Assembly (NCBI GenBank): GCA_018883185.1
Contig: VEQP01000020.1
Location: 1-54,918 of the forward strand
DNA from: Nevskiaceae bacterium
Lineage (GTDB): Bacteria > Pseudomonadota > Gammaproteobacteria > Steroidobacterales > Steroidobacteraceae
Length of the DNA: 54,918 nucleotides
Direction: 5' to 3'
Notes under the pieces: model-generated
What the model saw: only the letters and a program-made list of their open reading frames with translations
Databases searched by the model: none
What the model was told of the DNA's origin: nothing
In this document: positions 35,086-42,852 of the stretch, piece by piece
How the letters are laid out: each line of letters begins with the position of its first letter
How positions within the stretch are numbered: the stretch's first letter is position 1
Translations under genes and position numbers: made by a program

Positions 35086-36317
35086 ACGGACGAATAGCGA
35101 CACTCTGCAGCACTGCCTTGGCTGCCCTGCTCGCGGCCTCGGCGGCTACGGCAGCACCGAGCTCCCAAGCGTCGGTCAAGGTGATGTTCGATCGCTCAGG
35201 TGTGGTGAGCATCCGAAGCGCGGGTATGGCCGATCGTGCCAGCGGCCGTGTGCTGAGCGCGGATGATCCCGTGCGCATTGCGTCGATTTCGAAGTTGGTC
35301 GTCGGACTTGGCGTGATGCGTCTCGTGGAAACGGGCGTTCTCGATCTCGATCGCGACGTATCGGACTGGCTCGGCTGGCCGTTGCGGCACCCACGGTATC
35401 GCGATCGACCGATCACGCTGCGCTTACTGCTGTCGCACCGCTCCAGTATCACCGATAAGGCAGGCTACGTAATCCCCTACGATGCGGCGCTCAAAGACAA
35501 GCTCGACGAGCCAGATGTGTGGGATGCAGCACACGAGCCCGGTACGTTCTTTCGCTATACCAATCTCAACTTCCCGTTGGTCGCGTCGGTCATGGAGCGC
35601 GCAACGGGCGAGCGATTCGATCGACTCATGCAGCGGCTGGTGCTCGAGCCGCTGGGACTACAAGCCTGTTTCAACTGGGCGTCCTGCCCACCGTCCGCTG
35701 TGTCTCGCGCTGTAGTGTTATACGACGCCAACGGCGAAGTGCAGGCGGACGATCTGCGCGGCGCGGCGCCGCGCTGTCCGGTGGTGCCTGCTGCCGATGG
35801 CCAGTGTGATCTGGAGCGCTGGCAAGCCGGGCGCAACGGTGCCATGTTTTCTCCGCAGGGCGGGTTGCGTATCTCTGCGCGCGAGCTCGCGATCATCGGT
35901 CAAATGCTGCTCAACGACGGCAAACTGCCGCGCGCACCGCGATTCCTCCGCAAGGAATCGATCCGCACGCTGACCACCCCGGTCTGGAGCTATGACGGTC
36001 GTAACGGCGAGACCTTCGAGGCGGAAAGCGGGAATCCGGGTGGTGCGTTTTTTTGTCGCTATGGGCTCGCCGTACAGACGCTCGCCACCCACCAGCGAAA
36101 CTGTCGCGATGATCCGTTCGCGGACGGTCGCAGCCGTGTCGGTCATGCGGGCGAAGCGTATGGCCTCGTTTCCGGGCTTTGGCTCGATCGGCAGGCGGGG
36201 CGCGGCGTGGCTTACTTCATCGTCGGCGGCGACCTACAGCGCAAAGGTGAGCATTCGGCGTTCTATGCCATTGAAGAACAGCTGCTCCTGCAGCGTCTGT
36301 CGCGCACTCAACCTTAG
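35082..36317 (+). CDS. Exported serine hydrolase, beta-lactamase class C/PBP family
   Basis: A 411-residue protein with a Sec signal (CSTALAALLAASAATAAPSS). The S12-family active site is visible: Ser68-Ile-Ser-Lys71 in RIASISKL and Tyr159-Thr-Asn161 in RYTNLNF. A C-terminal RVGHAGEAYG region sits where the third (HxG/KTG) motif is expected. It should act in the periplasm as an esterase, D-aminopeptidase/carboxypeptidase or similar; true beta-lactamase activity cannot be claimed. The start is a GTG overlapping the recD stop (GTGA), so it is cotranscribed with recBCD although no functional link is known. It converges on a small minus-strand gene 12 bases away. Confidence 0.88.
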   Translation: MNGRIATLCSTALAALLAASAATAAPSSQASVKVMFDRSGVVSIRSAGMADRASGRVLSADDPVRIASISKLVVGLGVMRLVETGVLDLDRDVSDWLGWPLRHPRYRDRPITLRLLLSHRSSITDKAGYVIPYDAALKDKLDEPDVWDAAHEPGTFFRYTNLNFPLVASVMERATGERFDRLMQRLVLEPLGLQACFNWASCPPSAVSRAVVLYDANGEVQADDLRGAAPRCPVVPAADGQCDLERWQAGRNGAMFSPQGGLRISARELAIIGQMLLNDGKLPRAPRFLRKESIRTLTTPVWSYDGRNGETFEAESGNPGGAFFCRYGLAVQTLATHQRNCRDDPFADGRSRVGHAGEAYGLVSGLWLDRQAGRGVAYFIVGGDLQRKGEHSAFYAIEEQLLLQRLSRTQP

Positions 36318-36329
36318 CAGAGTCAGAAC

Positions 36330-36551
36330 TCACAACCCTCGACGCACTGGAATACAGGTTCCCGTCGGCATTTGCTTGCGCAACGAATCACGATGTACCG
36401 AGTCTGCACCCTGCTTGGCGGCCATCAATTGATGCTCGGCCCATACCTTGCGCATGGTCTCCTCCGTGCGCAAGCAATCTGCCAGCGAGGGAAACACCAT
36501 GTCGGTCTTGATGGGGGTACCTAGCACCACCACGACAAGCAGCCAGTTCAT
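36330..36551 (-). CDS. Small protein of unknown function with N-terminal signal-like segment
   Basis: A 73-residue frame: MNWLLVVVVLGTPI is hydrophobic and could be a signal or short anchor, followed by a charged body with two cysteines (about residues 27 and 66), possibly a disulfide pair. Its ATG overlaps the stop of the upstream 165-residue gene (ATGA), which supports it being real. Not recognised. The pair is convergent with the recBCD-hydrolase operon. Confidence 0.6.
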   Translation of the reverse strand: MNWLLVVVVLGTPIKTDMVFPSLADCLRTEETMRKVWAEHQLMAAKQGADSVHRDSLRKQMPTGTCIPVRRGL

Positions 36552-37045
36552 CGTGACACTCTGCGCGCTGCGATATCCGACTTGACGGGTTCAAGGGCCG
36601 AGAGCGCCTGCAACGCCAAGCTTTGCGATTGCTCGAGCGTGGCAGCCGGATTTTCTTTCATCACTACTGCTCGGTGTAGCTCACGCAGCGTCATCGAAAA
36701 TGCGCCGTAGTCTACGGTGAAGGCCCGAGCAGCCTCCTTAACTGTCGATACGTCAAGGCGCTCCACCTGCAACATCAATACGCGCACTGATCGCTGGGTC
36801 CGTGAATGCAACTCGAATAACTGGTCACGGTGCGGCTCTGGCCAAGATGTAACCTCAGACACCGGGCTTGCCGCGACCCATTTCACGGCCGCCCTCAGAT
36901 CCTTCTCGACCTGAGTCAATAGCCGCACCATTGAACGCTGCTCCAAGACGGATAACGGCTGCAAGTAGCCTTCCGCTTCAGCATACAGTCGCGGCGAAGC
37001 CAGCCCGAAAAACGTGACCAAGAGCAGTACGGCACATCGAATCAT
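36548..37045 (-). CDS. Predicted secreted protein of unknown function
   Basis: A 165-residue protein. The first 22 residues (MIRCAVLLLVTFFGLASPRLYA) form a Sec signal with a likely cleavage after YAE or LYA. The remainder is mainly predicted helix (VLEQRSMVRLLTQVEKDLRAAV..., LMLQVERLDVSTVKEAARAF), without cysteines. Not recognised. It overlaps the following 73-residue gene by ATGA, and the two may act together in the periplasm. Its 5' leader contains strong inverted repeats (37071-37129). Confidence 0.65.
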   Translation of the reverse strand: MIRCAVLLLVTFFGLASPRLYAEAEGYLQPLSVLEQRSMVRLLTQVEKDLRAAVKWVAASPVSEVTSWPEPHRDQLFELHSRTQRSVRVLMLQVERLDVSTVKEAARAFTVDYGAFSMTLRELHRAVVMKENPAATLEQSQSLALQALSALEPVKSDIAARRVSR

Positions 37046-37070
37046 GGCTCAAACCCCCGAAACCCCGATC

Positions 37071-37129
37071 CGCCGGCCGAGGCCGGCGAACCAGGTAACC
37101 GCTAGGTCGTTAGGGAAGCAGGATCCTGC
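37071..37129. repeat. Two inverted repeats between unknown gene and broken ligase gene
   Basis: CGCCGGCC-GA-GGCCGGCG at 37071-37088 is a near-perfect 18-base palindrome. GCAGGATCCTGC at 37118-37129 is a perfect 12-base palindrome. An outer GGCGA/TCGCC pairing (37085-37089 with 37131-37135) could enclose the second. They lie in the 136-base gap upstream of the minus-strand secreted protein gene, so they may fold in its leader, or end transcription of the broken ligase gene. No T run follows. I could not match them to a known riboswitch. Confidence 0.45.
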
Positions 37130-37181
37130 CTCGCCCATTACGCTACTGCACCGAGCTGATCGCGCCAATGAGGGCCAGCCC

Positions 37182-38336
37182 TTACCCCAACCTCAGAACG
37201 GGGCCGCCCTCTCGCGTCTCGATCGCCAAGGACTGCACTACGGCACGTAACGCCTGAGCACTCGAGTCGCCCTCGCCGACTCTGTGGGAATACACAACGC
37301 GCTGCCGGTGTGCACTGCTGCCCGAAGCGATCAGCGTCGACGCATGCTCGACAGCCCATTCGGAATCCAAATCACCGATCGCTTCAGAACAGGAAGCGAC
37401 GAAGCCGTTCAAAAACGACAGTGCAGTACGGTTTTCCTGAGTGTCGAGGTCGATGAACTCTGCGGCTGTCCCGAATCTCTTTGCTCGCCAGCGATTTTCC
37501 TCAATCAGTAATCGATCTATTCCGGAATGCCGGGACCAACGCCCGTCTCTGCTGTTGATCAACGCTTGCAAAACCGCCGTTCGGAACAACTCCGCGACAC
37601 AAACGCTATCCCGATACAGCGGGCATGAATCCGCGATTCGCAATTCCAACGTCGGATAGCGGGCAGATGGTCGAATGGCCCACCAAATATAGCTTTCGTC
37701 GGAAATCGACTTGGTAGCGACCAGCGTATCGACGTACCGTTTGTATTCGGCCTCACTGTCGAACAGTCGGGGTATTCCGGTCCGTGGCCATTCATCGTAG
37801 GCAGCCTGTCGGTAACTCATCAATCCGGTATCCCGACCATCCCAAAATGGCGAGGACGCGCTCAACGCCAGCCATAACGGCAGCCAGCGCATCAGCTCGT
37901 TCATCAGTCGAATTCGATCTACTTCAAGCGGGATCTCGGCGTGAATGTGCAACCCGCAAAGCAGCGTTCTGTGAGCGACGATTTGGAAGTCGTCCACGAG
38001 CGCCTCATAGCGTGCCGACGTTGAGACCCTTTGGGTCCGCCAGCCGGCTAACGGATGGGTCCCTGCAGCGAGCAATTCAAGATCATGGCGAGCTGCAATC
38101 TCACCAAGTTACCGCCGATGTTCGGCCAGTGACTCGAACGCCTCCGCTACATGAGTGAGCACTTTCGTCTTGATCTCAATCTGGCTCTGCAGCAATTCGC
38201 TTGAAGCACGATCATCAAAGATACGGCGAATCTCATTTTGGAAACTCTGCACCGAACGAACCACAACATGCTGAGTTGAGGGGTTGGAGACGAAGAACTC
38301 CTCTTCGATTCCGAATCGAACTGTTTTCTGTACCAT
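37182..38336 (-). pseudogene. Carboxylate-amine ligase (YbdK/GCS2 type) interrupted by an in-frame stop
   Basis: Read through, the gene encodes about 384 positions, the usual length for YbdK-type glutamate-cysteine ligase-like enzymes. The N-terminal part (MVQKTVRFGIEEEFF) ends at a TAA in codon 76 (38109-38111). The same frame resumes at once with LGEIAARHDLELLAAGTHPLAGW and continues through LLCGLHIHAEIP, YIWWAIRPSARYPTLELRIAD and a normal C-terminus. No frameshift is involved. One base change explains the break, so this is a young pseudogene, a sequencing error or, less likely, a stop read through. The family ligates an amine to glutamate using ATP. It diverges from the histidine kinase gene by eight bases. 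Confidence 0.85.
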
Positions 38337-38344
38337 AGTGCGAT

Positions 38345-39994
38345 ATGGTTTCGTATCACACCTCCTTTCGTCAGTGGGTCGACGCCTTAAGGGCAAGCCC
38401 TGACTCGTGGCGGATACCCGCATTTATGTTGGTTGCGGGATATCTTCTCGCGCATGTTCTGATGGATGCAGGAAGTTTCGTACAACCTGTGCTCAAGCTC
38501 GGCATCACGCCGTGGAGCCCGCAAGCGGGTTTAGTCGTAGCCTTCCTCTATGGGTACAGCCGGGGATTCTGGTGGTCCGTCACGGCGTTCGTTGTCGCCG
38601 AGCTTTTGATTCGTGGAGCACCTGCGGAATGGTGGCTGATACCGGTGCAAGCTGTTTGCGTCGCTGGCATATATCAGGCGGCAGCGGCAGCACTAAGGCA
38701 CTTCCGGATATTCGACTTGCCACCATCGCTGAAAACCACGCTGCACTTCGCCACTATTGCTGCGCTTGCAGCTTTGACAGCGGGTGTCGTAGTCGTCGGG
38801 TCTTATGTGGCAAGCGCCGTTCTCCCCGCTTCGCAGTTTTCAGACGCGGTCGCACGCTACTGGGTTGGCGATTTGAACGGTATTTTGATGCTGACGCCGT
38901 TGATGTTGAACCTGCACGCCATACCCAAGTTGATTAGAGCGATTGGTGAGTCGCCGTTGGCTTTTGCCGGGGTGGCCAGCGGCAGCATCGCTGCGTTGAT
39001 GATCATCTTCTTGATCGGAAATCCTGAAGATCTGCGGTTTTTTTATGTGCTGTTTCTTCCCGCACTCGCCTCTGCATTGATCTGGGGAACTCCCGGGCTG
39101 CTATTGACTGCAATTGGGCTCCAAATCGGCTTGATGTTCGGTGTACAGCGCTTGCCCGAAGTAGCGCCGTTGGTCGATTTGCAATACCTCATGTCCACGC
39201 TCGTTCTGACTGGTCTCGCTCTTGGAGCCGTAGTCAGCGAACGGGGTGAAGCTGCCAAACTTGCGCTGCAGCGTGAGATGCAGATCAGCGAACGTGAAGC
39301 GCGCCTCGCCCGAGCGTCGCGCGCGGCAACGGCCGGCGAACTCGCCTCCGCACTCGCGCATGAACTTAACCAACCGATGACTGCCTTGGTGGGTTATTTG
39401 CGCGCCAGCGAGATCATGATGACCGCCGCTAATCCACAGGACACGAGGTTAGCGCCCACGCTCCACAAAGCTGCTGACGAAGCACTTCGAGCCGCAGGCA
39501 TACTCGGCCGATTACGCAACTTCTATGCGGGTAGAGATCCGCAGCTGGAGGAAATGGATATTGGCACGGTGCTAAAAAGCACTACGGAATCATCGCGCTG
39601 GAGGGATCGTCGCGAGAATCTCACGATATCATTCAATATTCCAGCCGGATTGCCAGCGGTTGTCGCCGATCGGGTATTCATTGAAGTCATCTTCGCAAAC
39701 CTGGTCAACAATGCGCTGGACGCTACCCGTGAGCAGTCTGACGCGCTCATTGTCGTGAGTGCGCGATGTACCGGTAAACTCATGGAAGTGACTGTAGACG
39801 ATAATGGCCCGGGGGTATCGCCGACCATGCAGTCCGAGTTATTCAAAACGTTTGTTACCTCGAAGCCTGATGGAATGGGGATCGGACTGGCCGTCAGTCG
39901 ATCGCTGGCGCAAGCCTGTGGCTGTGAACTGGAGGCTTGTGGGAGCGAACTTGGCGGCGCAGGCTTTCGCCTAAAGCTGCCGGTGCGAGCATGA
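38345..39994 (+). CDS. MASE1-domain sensor histidine kinase
   Basis: A 549-residue protein. Seven or eight hydrophobic segments fill residues 25-300 and include PWSPQAGLVVAFLYGYS and YWVGDLNGILMLTPL, typical of the MASE1 sensor domain. HisKA follows with His339 in ALAHELNQPMTAL, and a HATPase domain shows NLVNNALDATRE (N box), DNGPGVS and GMGIGLAVSRS. It should autophosphorylate on His339 in response to an unknown signal and pass the phosphate to the regulator whose gene overlaps its end (ATGA). The chosen ATG lies only eight bases from the divergent ligase start and lacks a ribosome site, so a later start is possible. Confidence 0.9.
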   Translation: MVSYHTSFRQWVDALRASPDSWRIPAFMLVAGYLLAHVLMDAGSFVQPVLKLGITPWSPQAGLVVAFLYGYSRGFWWSVTAFVVAELLIRGAPAEWWLIPVQAVCVAGIYQAAAAALRHFRIFDLPPSLKTTLHFATIAALAALTAGVVVVGSYVASAVLPASQFSDAVARYWVGDLNGILMLTPLMLNLHAIPKLIRAIGESPLAFAGVASGSIAALMIIFLIGNPEDLRFFYVLFLPALASALIWGTPGLLLTAIGLQIGLMFGVQRLPEVAPLVDLQYLMSTLVLTGLALGAVVSERGEAAKLALQREMQISEREARLARASRAATAGELASALAHELNQPMTALVGYLRASEIMMTAANPQDTRLAPTLHKAADEALRAAGILGRLRNFYAGRDPQLEEMDIGTVLKSTTESSRWRDRRENLTISFNIPAGLPAVVADRVFIEVIFANLVNNALDATREQSDALIVVSARCTGKLMEVTVDDNGPGVSPTMQSELFKTFVTSKPDGMGIGLAVSRSLAQACGCELEACGSELGGAGFRLKLPVRA

Positions 39995-40611
39995 GCGTTT
40001 CTGCACGCGTTTACTTGGTGGACGACGACGCAGCCATCCGCGATGCGCTGTATTTACTGTTGCAGCTTCGAGGTATCAACGTCGAACTGTATAGCAATGC
40101 AGCAGATGCCATAGATTCGATCAGCGATAAATCCAGAGGCTGTGTGCTCACGGACTTGCGCATGCCGGGTCAAACGGGACTTGAGCTCATGGCGCAACTG
40201 AGGGCGCGGCACATATCGTTACCGGTAGTGGTATTGACGGCTCACGGGGATGTGGGAACGACCCGCGCTGCGCTGAGGGGCGGGGCGTTCGATTTTCTCG
40301 AGAAGCCTGTCGACGAGGACATTCTCGTTGATGTGGTCAGGCACGCCATCAACGAAGATGCTAAGGGGCACCTTAAGCGACTCGAAGTCAATGCACATAA
40401 GGCACGTATCGACAGTCTGACGCCGCGGGAACGGGAGGTGTTCCTGCTACTCAGTCGCGGGCTGCAGAATCGGGAAGTGGCCATTGAGCTGTCGATCAGT
40501 GCACGAACCGTTGAGGTGTACAAGGCCCGGATGATGGAAAAGTTGGGATGCTCAACGATCGCAGAGGTAGTCAAACTGAGCCTAATGCTGGAGCCCAGCG
40601 AACAGTCATAA
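39991..40611 (+). CDS. FixJ/NarL-type response regulator
   Basis: A 206-residue two-domain regulator. The receiver domain (residues 1-125) has the acidic pair Asp-Asp-Asp near 11-13, phospho-acceptor Asp55 in VLTDLRMPG, Thr in VLTAHGD and Lys in FLEKPVD. The C-terminal LuxR-type helix-turn-helix shows LTPREREVFLLLSRGLQNREVAIELSISARTVEVYKARMMEKLG-like segments. Sequence style is closest to FixJ. It is translationally coupled to the MASE1 kinase and should be its partner. Targets are unknown; arsC starts 38 bases downstream on the same strand, so the ars genes may lie in the same transcript. Confidence 0.93.
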   Translation: MSVSARVYLVDDDAAIRDALYLLLQLRGINVELYSNAADAIDSISDKSRGCVLTDLRMPGQTGLELMAQLRARHISLPVVVLTAHGDVGTTRAALRGGAFDFLEKPVDEDILVDVVRHAINEDAKGHLKRLEVNAHKARIDSLTPREREVFLLLSRGLQNREVAIELSISARTVEVYKARMMEKLGCSTIAEVVKLSLMLEPSEQS

Positions 40612-40649
40612 ATTTGTCACACTGGCCGGGGATGATTTCAGCTCCATTT

Positions 40650-41156
40650 ATGAATAAACCAATCTCCGTACTGTTTCTCTGCACGCACAACTCGGCGCGC
40701 AGCATCTTGGCCGAAGCGCTGCTCAACCAATTGGGCGCAGGAAAGTTCGTCGGCTACTCGGCGGGCAGCACACCTCGCCAGAGCGGGCAGCCCAACCCGC
40801 TGGCGCTGCGCACCTTGACCGAGGCAGAAATCCCTACAGTGGGTTTGCGCAGCAAGAGTTGGGACGAGTTTCTCAGGCCGGAGGCGCCTCACATTGATCT
40901 TGTGATCACGGTCTGCGGCAACGCCAACGAAGTCTGCCCGGTATTCCCGGGGCGCCCTGCGACCGCCCACTGGGGCTATGACGACCCGAGCGCAGGCGAG
41001 TGGCCCGATGAGATCAAGATGGTCGCCTTCCGCACCACGCTGCACCAGATCAAACGGCGGCTTGAAGCCTTCACCAGTTTGCCTTCGGCATCACTCGAAA
41101 AAATGGCGCTCGAGCAGTCGGCGCGCGCACTGGCTGAGCCTCGCCCCGCGCCATGA
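40650..41156 (+). CDS. arsC: Arsenate reductase, low-molecular-weight phosphatase type
   Basis: A 168-residue protein with the active P-loop FLCTHNSARS (nucleophile Cys11, Arg17). CGNANEVCPVFPG carries two further cysteines that fit the redox relay of thioredoxin-coupled ArsC; HWGYDDPS supplies the acid loop. It reduces arsenate to arsenite for export by the downstream Acr3. ATG 40650 gives the family N-terminus; the in-frame ATG at 40632 is an alternative. acr3 overlaps its stop (ATGA). No arsR is present nearby, which is unusual for an ars operon. Confidence 0.92.
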   Translation: MNKPISVLFLCTHNSARSILAEALLNQLGAGKFVGYSAGSTPRQSGQPNPLALRTLTEAEIPTVGLRSKSWDEFLRPEAPHIDLVITVCGNANEVCPVFPGRPATAHWGYDDPSAGEWPDEIKMVAFRTTLHQIKRRLEAFTSLPSASLEKMALEQSARALAEPRPAP

Positions 41157-42187
41157 GTATTTTCGAGCGCTACCTGACCCTGTGGGTCGGGCTGTGCATC
41201 ATCGTCGGTATCGCACTCGGCGAAACATTTCCGCTGGCCATCCAGACCATCGGCAATCTTGAAATCGCGAAGGTCAATCTGCCCGTCGGTCTGCTGATCT
41301 GGGTGATGATCATTCCAATGCTGATCCGCGTCGATTTCGGCGCGTTGGGCCAGTTGCGAGCATTTGGCCGCGGTATCGGTGTCACGTTATTTGTGAACTG
41401 GCTGGTCAAGCCGTTCTCTATGGCGGTACTCGGCTGGCTGTTCGTGAAGCAGATCTTTGCGCCATATCTGCCAGCGGAGCAGCTCGACAGTTACGTGGCA
41501 GGGTTGATCTTGCTCGCCGCAGCACCCTGCACAGCCATGGTGTTCGTCTGGAGCCGTCTGACCCACGGCGATCCGTTGTTTACGCTATCGCAGGTCGCGC
41601 TCAACGACACGATCATGGTCTTCGCCTTCGCACCCTTGGTGGGCCTGCTACTCGGCATCTCCGCGATCGTCGTACCGTGGGATACGCTGTTGATCTCGGT
41701 GGTGATGTATATCGTCGTTCCGGTGTTGATCGCGCAAGCCGTTCGCCGTGCAGCCCTCAAACGCGGGGAAGCGCAACTCGCCGCCGTGTTGGAACGGATG
41801 GGCCCCACTTCAATTACGGCGCTGCTACTGACCTTGGTGTTGCTGTTCGCTTTTCAAGGGGAAGCGATTCTGGCGCAGCCGCTCGTCATCGCGCTGCTCG
41901 CCGTACCGATCCTGATTCAAGTGATCTTCAACGCGTCACTGGCATACGGACTGAACCGCTGGCTCGGTGAAAGGCACTCGGTTGCATGTCCGTCGGCACT
42001 GATCGGCGCCTCCAATTTCTTCGAGCTCGCTGTCGCCGCTGCGATCGGGCTGTTTGGTTTCGAGTCCGGTGCCGCGCTGGCCACGGTGGTCGGCGTGCTC
42101 ATCGAAGTGCCGGTGATGCTTGCAGTGGTCCACGTGGTCAACCGGACCCGTAATTGGTACGAACGCGGCCACCCGGATACGCGCTGA
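41153..42187 (+). CDS. acr3: Arsenite efflux transporter, ACR3 family
   Basis: A 344-residue inner-membrane protein with about ten hydrophobic segments. VMIIPMLIRVDFG and LLAAAPCTAMVFVWS are typical ACR3 blocks; Cys126 in the latter is the conserved cysteine needed for arsenite transport. It exports arsenite made by ArsC. The gene overlaps arsC (ATGA) and converges on rlmE six bases away. The family is sometimes named ArsB but is not related to the E. coli ArsB pump. Confidence 0.95.
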   Translation: MSIFERYLTLWVGLCIIVGIALGETFPLAIQTIGNLEIAKVNLPVGLLIWVMIIPMLIRVDFGALGQLRAFGRGIGVTLFVNWLVKPFSMAVLGWLFVKQIFAPYLPAEQLDSYVAGLILLAAAPCTAMVFVWSRLTHGDPLFTLSQVALNDTIMVFAFAPLVGLLLGISAIVVPWDTLLISVVMYIVVPVLIAQAVRRAALKRGEAQLAAVLERMGPTSITALLLTLVLLFAFQGEAILAQPLVIALLAVPILIQVIFNASLAYGLNRWLGERHSVACPSALIGASNFFELAVAAAIGLFGFESGAALATVVGVLIEVPVMLAVVHVVNRTRNWYERGHPDTR

Positions 42188-42193
42188 AGGCCC

Positions 42194-42817
42194 TCAAGCG
42201 TCCTTGAAGCCCTTCGCGACGATGTAGACCTCGCGCGATTCCGGACGCGAAGCGGCAGGCTTACGGATCGACACTTTCTCGAAAGACTTGCGCAGTTCTT
42301 TCAGGTAGGCGTCTGATCCCTCGCCCTGAAACATCTTGGCGACAAACGCCGCGCCCGGCTTCAGCGTCTTGCGCACGGTATCGAGCGCGAGTTCCAGAAA
42401 GTACATCGAAGACGCCTGATCGGCCGAGTCGATGCCGGTAATGTTCGGTGCGATGTCCGACACGATCAGATCGAACTTCGCGCCCTGCAACCAGTCGTGG
42501 ATCTGCTGCACGATGGCGTCGTCCGTGAAGTCGCCCTGAATGAAATCGACGTTGGCCAAGGAGTCCATGGGCAAGATATCCGTCGCCAACACCCTACCTT
42601 TCGTGCCTACCAGACGCCCTGCCACCTGCGACCAGCCGCCCGGCGCGGAGCCTAGATCCATTACCCGCATGCCCGGACGAAACAACTTGTCCTTCTGGTC
42701 GAGTTCGATGAGTTTGTAGGCGGAGCGCGAGCGATAGCCGTCCTTCTGCGCCTGCTTGACGAACGGATCGGTAACGTGACGGCGCAGCCACTGGCTGCTG
42801 CTCTTGGTTCGGGCCAT
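42194..42817 (-). CDS. rlmE: 23S rRNA (uridine-2'-O-)-methyltransferase RlmE
   Basis: A 207-residue RrmJ/FtsJ enzyme. The SAM-binding loop is DLGSAPGGWSQVA, and the K-D-K-E tetrad is represented by Lys in RSAYKLIEL, Asp in IVSDIAPN, Lys in FVAKMFQGEG and Glu in SREVYIVAKGF. It methylates U2552 in the 23S rRNA A loop. It matches E. coli RlmE in length (209). It diverges from the FAD oxidoreductase gene. In many proteobacteria it precedes ftsH; here it does not, as acr3 converges on its 3' end. Confidence 0.96.
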   Translation of the reverse strand: MARTKSSSQWLRRHVTDPFVKQAQKDGYRSRSAYKLIELDQKDKLFRPGMRVMDLGSAPGGWSQVAGRLVGTKGRVLATDILPMDSLANVDFIQGDFTDDAIVQQIHDWLQGAKFDLIVSDIAPNITGIDSADQASSMYFLELALDTVRKTLKPGAAFVAKMFQGEGSDAYLKELRKSFEKVSIRKPAASRPESREVYIVAKGFKDA

Positions 42818-42852
42818 GATCCCTATAGACTAGCGTTTTTCAGGATATCCCG

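Noticed and set aside
37071-37129. Inverted repeats as a c-di-GMP or other riboswitch, or an intrinsic terminator
   Set aside because: Conserved riboswitch core sequences were not found on either strand and no T run follows the stems.
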